Assembly: GCF_018691265.1 (NCBI RefSeq)
Contig: NW_024881279.1
Location: 9,960,243-10,024,242 of the forward strand
Origin: Tyto alba
Taxonomy: Eukaryota > Chordata > Aves > Strigiformes > Tytonidae
Length of the DNA stretch: 64,000 nt
Direction of reading: 5' to 3'
In this document: positions 1 through 14,163 of the stretch, in pieces
Layout: the number at the start of each line of letters is the position of its first letter
Position numbering within the stretch: the first letter of the stretch is position 1
Program-made: the position numbers and the translations under genes
The notes under the pieces: generated by a model
The model's input: only the letters and a program-made list of their open reading frames with translations
The model's database searches: none
What the model was told of the DNA's origin: nothing

Positions 1-3000
1 TTTTATTTTGAAATTTATTTGCATTTATTTATTTAGTATTTTGGAGGTGGATGGAGGTTTGTTTCTATAAGAACCAGTCAGGAAAGAAGCAAAATGATAT
101 CACCATGCAACTAATCAGTAGTAGTTGCAGTATTAGTAGGGTCTATTGAATTGTCTTCAAGGGCCTTCTCTAATCACCCCTGTAAACTGAATTAGCAAAA
201 TGGTTTCACTAACTTTTTTTTTAGTGGCAGCTGCCTACCCAATTATATATATTCATTAGCTCTGGTATGATTTCATTAACCGATGTACATTAAGTGCCTG
301 TTAAGCAACTTGTGCTTATGTTCCTAGACAAGCAATGATGCATCTTCTGGTGAGTATACTTATTAGCTCACTGGTCTGGATAAACTGTTTTTTATTTATA
401 TTTTAAATTTGTCATTACTTGTGAACTGTACCAGCTGAAGGATGAATGTAAAAAAGGTAATTAAGCTGGTTAGGTTTAATTATTTTTTGTTTCAACTGTC
501 TCTCAGAACCACAAACCTGGCCAACCAAGCAAATGAGCACTAATGAATGAAGCCACATGATTAAAACATCTGTCACTGTCCTACCGGGTCGATTGAAAGC
601 TTGGATTGGCTGCACGCTCTGAGTGCGATGATTGCTGTGAAAAGCCAAATAAGCCAGAGTTAATGTTCTTCTAATCCTTCGCCTGTTGAGTTGACAGTGA
701 TGGGTAGCAAACATGCACCAATGAGCAGTAATGAAGTCACTTTTAGATTGGTTCAGCACAGGTTTTTCAGGCTAATTAGGTAGAAAAAAATGTTAATTTA
801 ATCAAAGGAACATGTATACATTAAAGAAAGTGTGTAAGATAACTGAAGTAAAGAATTAGCTCAGTCAAGAGGTAGACTGTAGCTCCTGACTAAATTGTCC
901 AGATTATAAAAAGAATGATGTATTTATGTACAATTTTATTTTATTAACAATTAAAAAAAAATACAAATCCATGCTTTTGTCTCTGGGAATCAGTGGATTT
1001 ATATCAAGAATCAAAACTGCCTCCCTATACTTGTGTATATTAGCTGAGTTGGGGAAATATTAGGACTCAGAGAAAGCAGAAAATGAACGAGATTTTCATT
1101 CTGCCTTCCAGATGGCCTAAACCACATTACCACATTATTGCTCGTTAGTTTCTTACTTCATGGGACTTTATTTAGCAGCAGTGTAGCATGGCTGTGTTTA
1201 TCTGATTTTGCTTGGTCTTCCTTGGGACATGACTAATGTGCAAGTCACAAATGGAACAATTTTGTTCATACTATAACCCTGATGGAGATGTGTTGAGTGT
1301 TCTTTTGGGGCAGATCGGGAGAAAGCAAGAAATAAAGATCTTCAACCATTAAGAAGTAAAATACAGTGCAGTGTCTTACCTTATTTGACTGTATCTCATC
1401 TAAACCCAATAAAAAAGAAAGATGACCCTCTAAAATTGCTTGGCTACTGCAGCACAGAAAATAATTAAAACATTGTTTTAGAGTTTTTAATAATTTTAAC
1501 CTTCCCCTATGCCATGCAAAATTTAGATTTTGGATTTATACAAGAAATGTGAATGACAGTTTATGTTAGGAGATTTAGACCTTTGCGATGTATTCTGAAT
1601 ATGGCCCTCCTGAAACCCACTGTCTGCCTTAAGCTCTCTCCGTCCCATCACGCAGAGAAGCTGGTGCTGAATGATGAAGCATTTCCCAGAACATGACAGT
1701 GTCTGTAATTGTACAGAGACACGTGGTGACCCATGAGAAAAACATCTGGGTACCACAGACATAAATGCAGTCTCACTGTTTCACATAGCCAGCTCTGAAG
1801 GATTGGCCAGAGCAAATATTATTTATATATTTAAAGCATACATATTTTAAATAATTATATCTAATTAAGTGCGTAGTGCTTTAGATGAAAGAATAATTAT
1901 CACCTATTACTGTGGTAGGATATGTTTGTGGTCTTACTTTTAATGGCTGGGATTTTTTTGTCTTACTCCTTCTGGGAGGATGGAGAGTATTCAGTGGGTG
2001 TTATGGGTCAATTATATATTTCTATATAGGCTGTCTGGTTGCTTGTTTGGGAAGGCGGCTGGAGAGAAGGAATATTGGCATGTACTGGCATACATGGATT
2101 AGTTTGCTTTATAACATAATTTTCAGTGTAATGGTTAATGGGACTATGTTAATTCTTTTAATGTTTGTTGTGTTGTGAAGCAGAGTTAATGATTATCTTT
2201 TTTATTGTTTGTTTGTTTAGTCCATGGTTTCTGGGATGGGTCTTGTAGAGCAGCAGATGGTAGAAAGGAGATTGAGGTAGAAATTAAGGTTTCTTGTTAT
2301 AACTAACAGTTTTTATGGTTTGTAACAGAGGTTTCATTTCTGTGGTTAAACAGTGTAAACAGTTTTCATTAGCATCTAAATTTAACATAATTTTCTGGAA
2401 CATGCAAGTTCTGGTAACTGATGACAATGATTGATATTGATCTAACAATGAAGGAAGAAACAATACAAATTCTGAAAGTTAAATTTGGGAGAGAGAGAGA
2501 GACGACAATAAAGCTTTTTAATTTGAGGTAAAGGAATCAGCAGCATGCTTGACTTTATTTGGAAATGTAAATTTTTTTAAAAAATGCTTAGGAATAAATT
2601 ATCATGCAGCTGTACCGTGAGGTGTTAACAGAGCCCATGTAAATGGGACACATGGGCAAAGCAGTCCTGGAGAGTTGTCTGAAGGAATCCAAACTGGGTT
2701 CTTTCTTCATGTAGTGAAATATATAGATGTTTTGAACCAATCCCGGTATGTGGTCCTTTTACTTTTGCCTGATGAAGCTCAGCCATTTTATGGGGGCCTG
2801 GTTTTCAGACAGTGGGTATCAGTCTGCTTTACAAAATCCAGATCGTCAGGATTTTTCATGTTTGCAGCCTCCACATTTGAAGTGGCAAGTTCTAGTAATC
2901 TTTGAAATATTTTCAGATTAATATGAAACATACCATTTTGAGAGAGGGAATATTAACTAATTGGTTGAGTTTTAGCTAAAGGCACCTAAAAAATTTTGTA

Positions 3001-4806
3001 AATTTGGCTGTAGCTCTTGGTGCTTTGCAGGTTGATCTACGTGCCATATGTTGCACGTGGGAGATGAATCTGTGGTATTGGGACAATCCCCAGTGTCTCA
3101 CTTGGGGGAGGTTAATGGAAATTTTTTTCCCTAGGAACTGCATGGAGGGGTCCTCTACACTGGTGGGGGGGGAAGATGAATACTACCTGACTTCTGGGCT
3201 CTGACAGAGGGGGGATTAGTTTTTCCTTTCTTTCTTAGGGGATCAGAGACACTGAAAAGATTTTCAGAAGACAGGTGTCATTTAGCACCTGCTTCCCAGC
3301 GTGCTGTCATGGAGTGGAGAGAGTGCTCATCAGCCATGTACCACTTGGAAATTTTTCCCTTCTATTATGCTGATATTAGAGATTGGCAAGCGCTGATCCT
3401 GATGGGAGTCTTGTGTGAAATTCACTGCAAGTTGCTGTTGCTTTTTGGCTGCTTTAATAGTGCTAACCATACGCTATGCAGCTCAGCACAGCCCTGTTGC
3501 GGCCTCTCCTTGGCTTGGCTTTTCTGCTTGGCACCGGAGGTGCCATAATTCATTCCTGTGCTGGGGAGGAGAAAGGGGGGAAGAAAGTATGTTGGCTTAA
3601 AGGGAGTACTATGATCCAGGGCATGGGGAAGTCAGCCCTTGTAAGGGATAAAACATGGCCTTAATGACTGATGCTCATCCCAGCTCTCCAAATCAGGACC
3701 TCACCAGCCCCTGGAGCTCTGTGTGCTCAACGCATAGCGATAACCTACAAGGGAGGCAGAGTAACTAGTAGGGGCTGGAGTCTATTCTGCAGCGTGCAGG
3801 ATTGTATCTCCTGCCTGGGTGTCTTCATCCATTACTGTAGCCCTGCCCCACTTCTCTGTAGCTTTCTGCAATGTGGCCCAGGGAAGGGAAGATCCATGTA
3901 TTGCTTGTGATTTCTGTTGCTCAGTGAATGTAAGCAGGTAGTTCATTTTTGCATGATTTAATGAGTGCCCATCCAGGGCAACTGATCTCCTGATTCTGGG
4001 ATTCAGAAACAAAGAAATCTGCTGCTACTGTTACATAATTTTTGTTTTAAATATACTCCTGGCAAAACTGCCTATTCTAACGCTTCCTTTATCCTTCACT
4101 TGTTTTCCTTCTGTCTCTTCCAGTCCCATTGCCCATCAGGCAACCACTGCGATGCAGAGGTGCATTCGGAGCCAATCTGCCACCTCTGCCTATTTCCCAA
4201 TAACACAGAGACCAAAACCAGGATGGTTTTCTTTCTCAGATTGACAAGTACCATACCCAGGAGCCCTGCAGGCTGCTCTGGCAAAAGTTGGGTCGGCTTC
4301 CACACATACACATCCAAAACCCAGTTTCCGATTTTTGAGAAGCTTAGAACTTCAACAAGTTTTCAAAATTTCCAAAGATTCTCTCTTGGCATGGGCTAAA
4401 GAATGCTAGGAGCAAATGGGTGTTTATGGTATCTTTGCTTTGTTGACGGTACTATAAAATTCTCCTCTGGGGCAAAGAGCTTTACACTGAGTGATTGTTA
4501 GATGGGGAGCTGCTGGCGTGAGATTCCTTCCTCACATCCCCAGCTCACAGCAGGAGAAACTTTAGAGTGCTGTTGGAAATAAAAACTTTAAGAGTTCCAA
4601 TTATTCTTTGTTCATCTGATGTAAGTGCCCAGGAGGGGCTCCATTAGTTTCAGGACATACTGAGTAGGAATATATTCAAATGGCATTCACCAATTTTAAA
4701 AACATTTATTGCTACAGCTTCATCTTTGGTCTTAGCTCTGACATAATTTCTTACCTTTAATGTGGGGATTATGTTAAATGAAAAAAAAATAATTTTACAG
4801 GAGTTC

Positions 4807-4821
4807 TTTTTTTTTTTTTTT
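4807..4821. repeat. T tract (15 nt)
   Basis: This is an uninterrupted run of 15 T on the + strand. It is the only T tract of 15 or more in the window, against eight A tracts of that length. Confidence 0.9.
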
Positions 4822-5513
4822 AGGAAGTTGCACCCTAAGGTCATTGCCTTAACTTCTTTCGTCTTTTTAAATACTGTGAAAGTATTGATCACTTCAGTTC
4901 TTTTAAACACATTAAATGTTGCAGAGGGATGCCAGCATATTACCCATTCTCTGCTGTGCTTTGCTATTAAAAAGCTTTAGTTTCTTGCTGTGATTACTGT
5001 CTATGATCTTTGTCAATTGTTCCTAGCTATTGTTTATCAGAATTGCTGTAGTTTGTGAATAGAAAAGCTTTGGCCATGCTGTCTTTCTGTTAGCAGGAGC
5101 CAAAAAATGAAAACGTATGAAATGATAAGGTGCCTTTTTGAAATTTCTACAAAAGGCTGTGGAAAAATCTTAGAAACATTTGAAAATGAAGAGAAATAAC
5201 CCTAAAATTTACAAAACATCTGCTGTTGTGAGTTCCATTCTGAGATAATCAGGTCAAATATACGCTGTTCTTTCTATCTAGATAAATGTGTTATATAAAA
5301 ACAAATGATGGCAGGAAACATCTTTGGCCAAGTGCAGTGGTAATAATATTAATGCTAGTGTGCTTTATTGCAAGGAAGAAATTTTATCACTCCAATTACC
5401 TATGTAGAAGATTTGAAAAATTCCTAATAGGAAACAATTTAAGCGTAACTGTGAAGTTGTTATTTCAAAACTAGATGTAATCACTTACCAACAAAATGTG
5501 GTATGGCTTAATT

Positions 5514-5790
5514 AACGGTTGAAGTACATGAAATCTCTAGGGGGTCTGTCTGCACTACTGTTTAGGGACACACTATAACTCAAGGTAATTGAATAGCAAT
5601 TAACTTGAGTTAATGAACGTACATTCTTGGGAAGACGCACAACGGTTAATGGATCAGCCTGGAATGAACCACAATTAAGCACATACCCGCTTACTTTGCT
5701 GAACAAGCATCTACTGAATGTCCACACTAGAATATATACGGCCGTTAATTAACTTGAATTAATGGGCATTCATCTCTACTCCCATTCCAA
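5514..5790. repeat. Unclassified repeat-like segment with two internal direct repeats
   Basis: Two short motifs each occur twice in the same orientation. One is an 11-mer of form TGTCYRCACTA at 5547-5557 and 5719-5729. The other is a 17-mer, ATTAACTTGRRTTAATG-like, at 5599-5615 and 5748-5764, with one mismatch. The longer motif is itself nearly palindromic (TTAACT..AGTTAA). The TGTCNACACTA and TTAATTAACT words recall old amniote DNA-transposon fragments, but I cannot see clear terminal inverted repeats or a target-site duplication. The family is therefore not assigned, and the edges are approximate. Confidence 0.4.
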
Positions 5791-8700
5791 CCAAAAGACA
5801 CTCTGTAGATAATCCTAGGACAGCTGTTGATGTTTCATAGCTAAGGCAATTAAAGATATTACCTCTATTAACCATGGCACAAGCTTTTGTTAACTACGGG
5901 TCTTTAAAACAATGTGAGCAATAAACAGGAGTTTGAAGTCTATGAAGTGGAATTCATGTTAAATTAGTGAACTAATTGAACTAATGTGGAGACTGGCTTT
6001 CATCAAAATTTCAGACAATATGTAGGGAAAAGCCCATTTCAGCAGTGCCATGCACAGACTCCCCCTTTGCATGGTGTCAGCTTGCTGCGGAGGTGAATAC
6101 TTGAACACATGGAGCCCTTAACCAGTGAGTCAGGGTCTGCATGTATCAGCTGAAAGAGAACTCGACTGTCAAGTGATTTTTTTGTTCAGAAAATAAAAAG
6201 CATTTTTATGCCAGAATTCCTTGAGTGATTGTAGGGACAGATAAGATATTTCTTGGAACTTGAAGAACACAAATATTTGAATACAGACCCAAATACAGCT
6301 AGGAGCCAAAACATGGAGAACTTGCAGGTTTAAGTGACTCTTTTAAAAGATTTGTAGTGAGCTTAACAAGGCACTAATAATGTACAAAGTCAATAACCAG
6401 AGGAGAATTTAAAAAGCAAATGTATAAGTTGTTTGCATTATCCAAAAGTTAAGTAAACAAAATTGTATTTTTCATTGATTTAGGGAACTCTGGATTACTC
6501 TAACCAACAAATTCTTTAGAAAAAAAAAACAGCATAAGATTCAGCAGAAAAAGGAATCATTGAAAATTAGTTGCTATGCAGGCAAAGCAATTACTTTTAA
6601 CAATACAGAAAAGTGGAGTTCAGTTTATTCAGTGTAAATGAGAAACTGCTGCAAGATTCCTCTAAAAGTTTGGTACACCCACAGATCTGACTTGTTTGTT
6701 CAGCTACGGCTGCATTTATTCTTCATAGCCCTTTTTAAGTAAAATGTAGTTTCACTGGAAAAGGATGGCATGTAATGAAATGATGACAAGAGACCTGCAG
6801 GAAATGAAATAGCTGAAGGCTCATATGGGTAAATTTGTACTGTACAATGCAGTTTTGTGTAGGGAGCCACCAGGTCACTTATTTAGAGTTCAGTGAAGTG
6901 TTGTGCTAACAGAGTTTTAGTGCTGCCTCTGCCAGCTCCTGCACCTCGGGTGTCCCTGTGTGGCACTGGGCAGTGCCAGGCAGGTGTACCCGTGTTAGAT
7001 TTTGAGGAGCGCACTCCCTCAGCAAGGGTTGGCAAGGCTGCCTGCATGGTCTGCAGGTGAGGTCTGGAGAAAAACGGAGGGTTTGGAGATGCTGGGTACT
7101 CTTGAGCTCACTACATGTGTTGGAGCAGCAATGCCACCCTTCCCACCCATCTCCCAGCCCCATCTCTCCCTCAGCGTCCTTTGCCCAGGCCCTTGGGACA
7201 CGTCCTCCAAATTCATCTTGGAGAACCTGATCACCCTTCGTGGCCATGGGGCGTGTGTGCCTGTGGTCCATGAGAGGACTCACTTGGGCACACACCACTC
7301 AACACCTCTGCAGAGCTTCTGTGGCCAATTCCAGACAAAAGAGGTTTGAACTCTGGTCATCTTGAGCCAGAAATTATGGTGGAAGTAAAAATATATTAGC
7401 AGAGGGCCCTCTTTCATGTTACAGTAAACAAATCAGTTCATAGGTGACAAAGAGTTTTGTTGAAGTTTGCTTGGTCCCTCCTTGGCACATCCTTGGTTCT
7501 TTAAACTTTTCAATATGGGCAAAGGTGAAGGCTCTGAACTAAATTCTGTGAACACAATTAATGTGTTTCATTTCAGTTACCTTCATGTCATTCAGGGAGA
7601 TGTCTTGAAAGAGACAAATTAATGACTATTAAAAATTTTACACACTGTTATTTTCTCTATTTACTGATGTTACATTCCATCACTTCTCCAGAAATACTTA
7701 GTCTGATGTTTAACAAGCGAAGCTATTATTATCTTAACTTATATAAGATTTTCTTCACCAATGATAGTGATTGAGAAGGGAAAAAAAACCCACCACAAAC
7801 CTTTAGCAAGACTTTAACAAACTAATTGCACAGCTTCATAGTAGATGTGTGATGTACTTGTATTGTAGAAGCAGTGCCAAGCTGACGAGTAATAGAAAGA
7901 GATAAAAAACCTGAGACAAAATGAAAACATTGAGATCAGAGAAATACTCAATGAGGGGTGGGTTTGAGTCAGATTTTATTTTTGTCTTTCTGTAGGTTTA
8001 CTGTAAATTGCAATATTTCTATTAAATATTGGCCCTAAACACATCAGTGAACTTTGAAAATACAGGTTGCTAATGAGTTTGCAGGTGAATCTCAATTTTC
8101 TTTCTGTTTATTTTTTTGAGTAGCAGAAATACTCCTTGTGTCTATATAATTAGTGTTTTAATGTTTGTTTTCCTTCAGTTGGGTCTGCCTTTTGAGATAC
8201 TCCTTTAGTTCTTTCATCATTTCACAGAAATTAAAATTCTGCTCAAAATAACTCAAACTATCCTTAAGTTACATACAAAGCATTTTCAGCTTCCAAACAG
8301 ATCTTTTCAATCTTAGTCTTAAATAAGGTCTATAAAGTTGCAAAGACTTCCACTGCCACTTCTTAAGAACTGTGGGTTTTTTCCTTTTTATTTTGGAAAA
8401 GATATTGTTGACCAGTAGCAAATACTTAAATAGTTTTTCATTTAATAGAGATATATAGGCAATGTCTTGTATTTTAAGAAATTCTAAGACTTCTGACAAT
8501 GTCTTGCAGAATTTTGATCTGCAGTGTTTGCTGCTTGCATTTGGTAACAAATGTAGGAAATAAACATTATGACATAATCTTGAAGCATTTGAGGAATAAA
8601 CATGGTTTTCTAATGAATGTATCCTATAGCCTACAGAAGCTTGGAATACTAATTTAAGTGAATCAGACATTTCATAATTTAGAAATTGTTTAATTAAGCA

Positions 8701-10540
8701 GCAAACATCCCATAGGAGTGTATTTATGTGAGCTGGTCCCATTCCCCATGTTAGAAATTTTAGATACTTTTCAAGGTTTTCCTAGGAATATGCAGTGTAT
8801 TGCACTGATTGCCAAGACTGCTAATGCGTTCAAGTTCCCACCAATAACTGAAAGAAAAAAATCCGATTTTTTTTTTATAAATCTTGAGTAAGAAAATAGC
8901 CATGATATGTAGCCATAGCTATAGCTATGAACTGTACATTACTTACAGTGTCAGCAAAGACAAACTTAAAATAACCAGTTAGAATAATACACTGTAACAC
9001 TTGTATTCATACCTCTTCCTTGATAACAAGTCACTGACCATACTTATGGTAGTTACTCTCATTAATAGTCCCATTCGAGAAGGATATTTATCGGTGCAAT
9101 ATTTTACCCAAGTATGTAAGGACTTCACAAGGTATCCAACAGCTGGCACTGAGCAATACATTCAAAAGCACATCACCAGTAATCCATCTCAATTCCTTAT
9201 TTATTACCTTTGCAACTTTCTAGCAGTTTTGTCAATAAGATACTGCTACTAGCAGTGTGAGTTTATTCTTACATTAATATCCCAAATCTATCATAAGGTT
9301 CTAAATTTCCTCTGGTCACCAAAATATTCCGTTGAGCCATTTAAGCTTCCTGAAGCTACATTCTTTATCTGTAGCCTGGGAAAAATATTTTTTGCCCTAT
9401 ATCCCTGAGTGTTTTGAGATTAAATTCACTAAAGTTGTCAGGTACATCAGTGATGAAAGCCGAAACAAGAGAGAGAAATCTTGTTTAGGATTTAGGTGGA
9501 TGGGAAGGGGAGGAAGTAAGAGTGGTGCAGAGCTCCTACAGCCATGTCCCAAGAAAAGATGCTGATGTGCAGCCTTGGTGCAGAGAGGGAAAGAAATCTC
9601 GTGGCTTCAGGCAGTACTGAAGGCAGGCTCTGGATGCTCAGCCACGGACAGCCAAAAGCAAATACAAATGTTAGCCTTGGTGTTTTTTGCCTTATGTTCT
9701 TTCAAAGGATATAAATTCCTTCTCGAGCATTTTTGGTCCCTAACCAAGTGCAGCAGTTAGTGATTATGTGTCATTATCCCCCAGTGGTTCTTCAGAAAGA
9801 AAAGTCTTATCCAGGCAGTAACAAGCACAGGCTGCCAAAATGGCCAAAAAGCTCTAAGAAGAGTCTCAGTTACCCTCAGAGCCCTGTCAGGAGCAAGATG
9901 GAGAGCTGAGTCGCCTTTTGCTGCCTCTGAGCCAGCCTGACTCTGCCTGCGAAAGGCTGCATGGAGGAGCATACCGCTGCACTTGCAACCAGCAGCGCTC
10001 GCTGACAGAAAACATTTCACTGAGTTAATTATTTTAACACTATTTTCATGTAGCCTGATCCTGTATACCATCTCCTCACATGCTGCAGTCTGCATGTAAG
10101 CATGCTGAGCGCCAGTCAGGGCTGCCCCGTGGGACGTGGCAGCTGCTCCCAGCGACGGCTGCATCCTCTTCCTGACACTTGTTTATATTCTTTGAAAACT
10201 TCCTAGGGAGCATAACCAAGGGGTTCTGCCAAACCTTGCAGAAACCCACTGGAGAATTTAACGTATTTAAATTGATGGCATCAAGTGCTCTGCTCTCCCT
10301 TGCTCATTCTGCTAGGCTGGGAGGAGTGGGCATCGCTTCTTCCTCATGCTGGTGTTGCTGGAAAACTGTGCCCAGGAGCAGCTCATGTTCGAAATGCACG
10401 TGGCCTGGCAGAAGGTTCAGTGGTGTTTCATGACCCAGATCTGAGACACTTAGTATTTATTTTGAAAGCTTTCATTATTTAGATGATTTTGGTGCTAGTG
10501 AAAAAAATTTTAAAAGCTGAGGTGAGGTTACACACAGCAG

Positions 10541-10541
10541 A

Positions 10542-10580
<39 letters not shown>

Positions 10581-10583
10581 ATA
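10541..10583. repeat. (ATAA)n microsatellite
   Basis: The sequence is a perfect ATAA tetranucleotide repeat of nearly eleven units inside SGCD intron 3. It is long and uninterrupted, so its length probably varies between individuals. Confidence 0.97.
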
Positions 10584-12490
10584 TGAAGATTGTGAGTCAC
10601 TTCATTTGTTCCTGATGGTGTCATGTTTTAAAAAGGAGAAGAAGAAGGAAGAAATGCTAATATCCCCAAATAAGGCATATATCTGTAATGAAGTGACACA
10701 CAGAGCTTTGTTCTCTAAAGGCCAAACCAAAGTAGGAGCAATCACTCGCCTGTGACTTTAAGACTCTCTGTTTAAAAAAGTATTTTAAAAAAGACACCGT
10801 GTCTTGCTCTGTTGTAGTTTCCCCATGCCAGTCGTATATTTTTACATGCGATTTTTGGCTATTTCACATAACTGCCTGATTTCCACGCACATAATGTTGT
10901 ATTCCTGACTTCCAAGAGAATTGCTTGGCATCTGGCAAAAGTCCCCTATGACTCAGTAAGCTCCCACTCAATAAATAATATGAAATTAAAAACACCCCAC
11001 GCAGTGGAGTTCTGGATATGAAAAAATGCCATTTTGCCTTTATTTTCCTCAAAAAGTAAACAGTAGAAAAATTATATCAATGTTTTCCAGTTAGTTCACA
11101 GCTCAGGAAGTATAAACTACCATAATGATAATTTTGGAAATTATATCAGGAAGCGCCGTCTTGTAGGATGCTTCTGGATTTGGGATGATGACTAGCGTAA
11201 TGATCATTATTTTTATTCTAGTAAACACTTCTGAATGTGCAATAAGAAGTTGTGAAGAAGACAGGGGCATTAAGCATAATGTATCTTCTGGCAAGGAGGC
11301 AGGGGAATGCAAACCACAGGGAGAAGAGAGAGTATCTGAAGTCTGAATTGTTGGCATTTGAAAGTTGCTGAAATTAACCTGTTGTTTCTTAGGAGCAGGA
11401 TATATATAGTTTCTTAGCTGCAGTGCTGTAACACAACAAGGTGCTAGAGAGAAACCTTGGGAGCTCTTCCTTTAACACAGATTTCTGGTGTGACTGCTGG
11501 TGGATGCCTGACTTTGTGCCTCAGTTTCCCCTAAGAGTGCATTCATGTGTGCAGGCATGCACACAGAATAGTATGTGCCATGCACAGATGTGAGAGCGTA
11601 TGTAAGGTGTGGTGGATGGCTGTATGGTAGTTCTGATGCTAAATACTTCGGGTCTGCGTGTTTGGGGAGGAGTCAATGATGACAAGCAGTGAAACTGCTG
11701 TTTAACCTCTGGCCCCCCCATAGCTGCTCCTGGGCAGTCGCAGCCCATCACGGAGCATTAGGGCAAGTTGCTTTTGGCTGTGCATCCATCTCCCCCCCCG
11801 CCCCCCTGACAAGGCACGGTGACTGTGTGCCAGGGTTTCCTCCACGTGCCATGTCCGGCTGCGGCACCCTGCCCACTCTGCCTGAATGCCTGCCACTGCA
11901 GCCTAACAGCCACAGGCACTTTGCAGAACCCCTCCATTTCCCACATCTTTGCTCTAGGGCCAGATACCACATGGGTGTAAATTGGTGGAGCAATCCAAAA
12001 TCAGTAGATGCATTCCACAGATCTGATCTCATACCCTTTGCCGTGGTGAGGGACCCGAAACATACCCATATATTTTCCTCTATGAATAATTATTTGCTGG
12101 CAATTGTTCAAAAAGCAATAGAAGCAATATACTTATTTCAGCCTCTTTGGGAGCAGTGCTTTCAGTTCACGCATTTCTTTGCTTTCCCCAGAGTCTCCCT
12201 TGCTAACAATGTCATATACACACTGTAGATAAGTCTGGAAGACACTTTAAATTATTTTTCAGTATATTCTGATAGTGAAAGAGCAAAATCATATATTTTT
12301 GTGACAAATACAACTATAAAAATTCTGTGGTGGTTCCTTAGCCATAAGGGCAGCTTCTTAAGAAGGGGACTATGTATTCCTCTTAACACAGAGAATCTGA
12401 TTTTAAAGCAAATTTCTTTTTAGCTACCTGTGCAAATAAATTGAATGTGCCCAATCTCCTATCTCTGTCTGAAAGTATGAGTCTTGATTT

Positions 12491-12507
12491 AAAAAAAAAA
12501 AAAAAAA
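12491..12507. repeat. A tract (17 nt)
   Basis: This is an uninterrupted run of 17 A on the + strand. The nearest upstream AATAAA starts at 12435, about 55 nt away, which is too far to suggest a retrocopied tail. Confidence 0.9.
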
Positions 12508-13723
12508 GTCGTTAAAATAATCCCTGAAGCCACTCTGCTTCACTATAGTTGGAATCACATTTTTGAAGTATATTTTATTTCATGATATCTGTTTATTGTT
12601 TTGCCTGGCAACCCATTTATTTTCTGTTTGAATCTTGTTGCACGCTACTGAGTTCTAGGTTTATCCCAGTTATCTATAGACATCCAGAAACGATGCCTAA
12701 GTCACCTTGGAGTTACTCCACAGCAGCTGGGTAGAAGCACTTCCAGGGAGTGATTTGGGTGCTAGGTGGGCTCCGGTGCCATTTTCTCTTCCCCACTGTG
12801 GTAGCACAGGATGATTATCTTCCAAATGCAGGCTCATCAGTTAAATGTCTAACATTAGCTGAATCCTGGCTCAGAAGTTATTAATCGAGGTGCATTGAAA
12901 ATATTCCTCCCCATCCACACTATTTTTTCCTGGCTTTTGGAAATAGGGGAGATGATAGCGGTAGAGAGTAAATGAAGTAACTGAAAATACAGATTCACAT
13001 CTTGATTATTCTGTCTTCTGAGGCTGATGTTGCCATAGCAGCGAGTGTGTAACACAGGTGCGGTGGGTTTTGAGAAGGTCAGTGCAACGGGCACCTCCTC
13101 CGAGTTTCCCCATAGCCTGCAAATCACTCTGCTAAGATGGGATCATCAGACGTGCCTTACAGACAGGTCTTGCAAGAGTGGCAACAGCCCTGCTGAGTTT
13201 CTTCACCTGTACTCATGTTTCTGGTACCTTGAATGTTGTCATGGATCTTGAACAGGCATTTGAAACCAGACCACGTTTACACGAGCCTTATTTCTTTGAA
13301 CAGAGCTGATATTATGTTCTCATTAGTGTCCCTGAGTCATTTTGGCATGTTCACATCAATGACCCAATAATTGGCCCCATTTTTAAGAGCTCACCTTCAG
13401 AAACACCACATGAGAGCTGCTACTTTCCTTTTCATATTGTCAGGCCTTAATCTGCCAGCTTCATTGCTGATCAGGGGGAATTGCTAAATACTGGATTAGT
13501 CAGAAAAATCTTACTTCAGAGTGTAAGTACAGAACACAAAAGGGATCCCCTAGGATAGAGAAAGGGGAAAAAAAAAAATCCTCCTTCTCCCTGGAAACTT
13601 ATTCCAACAATGTAAAGATGAGTGAGTTCAATTCAGCTTTGGTGTGACTCAGAGGAGTGATGCCACAGAGGATGTTGTGTCCAAGTTCTTTATAGTTTAA
13701 AAAAAGAGAATTGTTTGTTCTAC

Positions 13724-14163
13724 ACCCAGAGGAGGGACATGAAGATGATCACAGGGTTGGAGCACCTCTCCTATGGGGACAAGCTGAGAGAGTTGGGAGA
13801 AGAGAAGGCTCCAGGGAGACCTTATAGCGGCCTTCCAGTACTTAAAGGGGGCTACAGGAAAGATGGGGAGGGACTCTTTGTCAGAGTATGTAGGAACAGA
13901 ATGAGGGGTAATGATTTTAAACTGAAAGAGAGTAAGTTCAGGTTAAATATGAGGAAGAAATTCTGCACTGTGAGGGTGGTGAGACACTGGCACAGGTTGC
14001 CCAGAGCAGCTGTGGCTGCCCCCTCCCTGGGAGTGTTCAAGGCCAGGTTGGACGGGGCTTTGAGCAACTCGGTCTGGTGGAAGGTGTCCCTGCCCATGGC
14101 AGGGGGGGTGGGACTGGATGATCTTTAAGGTCCCTTCCAACCCAAACCATTTTATGATTCTAT
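13724..14163 (+). mobile_element. CR1 LINE, 5'-truncated 3' end
   Basis: This is about 440 bp of the 3' part of a chicken-repeat-1 type non-LTR retrotransposon, in the same orientation as SGCD. Recognisable blocks in order are the cccagaggagg start, the ggttggagcacctctcctat block, the gagaagagaaggctcc block, the gacactggcacaggttgccc block, the gggactggatgatctttaag block and the terminal gattctat. CR1 elements insert by target-primed reverse transcription and are usually 5'-truncated, as here. A short stretch that normally sits before the gagaagagaaggctcc block appears deleted. A 137-codon open frame crosses the copy, but this region is the non-coding 3' end of CR1, so the frame is not a protein. 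The presence of CR1 is one of the two main reasons for calling the DNA avian. Confidence 0.95.

Noticed and set aside
6900..7340. GC-richer patch considered as a CpG island or an alternative promoter of SGCD
   Set aside because: Few CpGs are present and there is no conserved promoter element or plausible first exon. The 115-130 codon frames on both strands look like chance.
9757..10164. 135-codon minus-strand open frame in a GC-richer patch
   Set aside because: The translation has no recognisable motif and there is no splice or promoter context.
11689..12228. 179-codon + strand open frame, the longest in the window, with overlapping minus-strand frames
   Set aside because: The DNA is locally GC-rich with C homopolymers, which lowers stop frequency in several frames at once. 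There is no recognisable domain and no splice context.
13715..14128. 137-codon open frame
   Set aside because: It lies within the 3' end of a CR1 element, downstream of that element's coding region.
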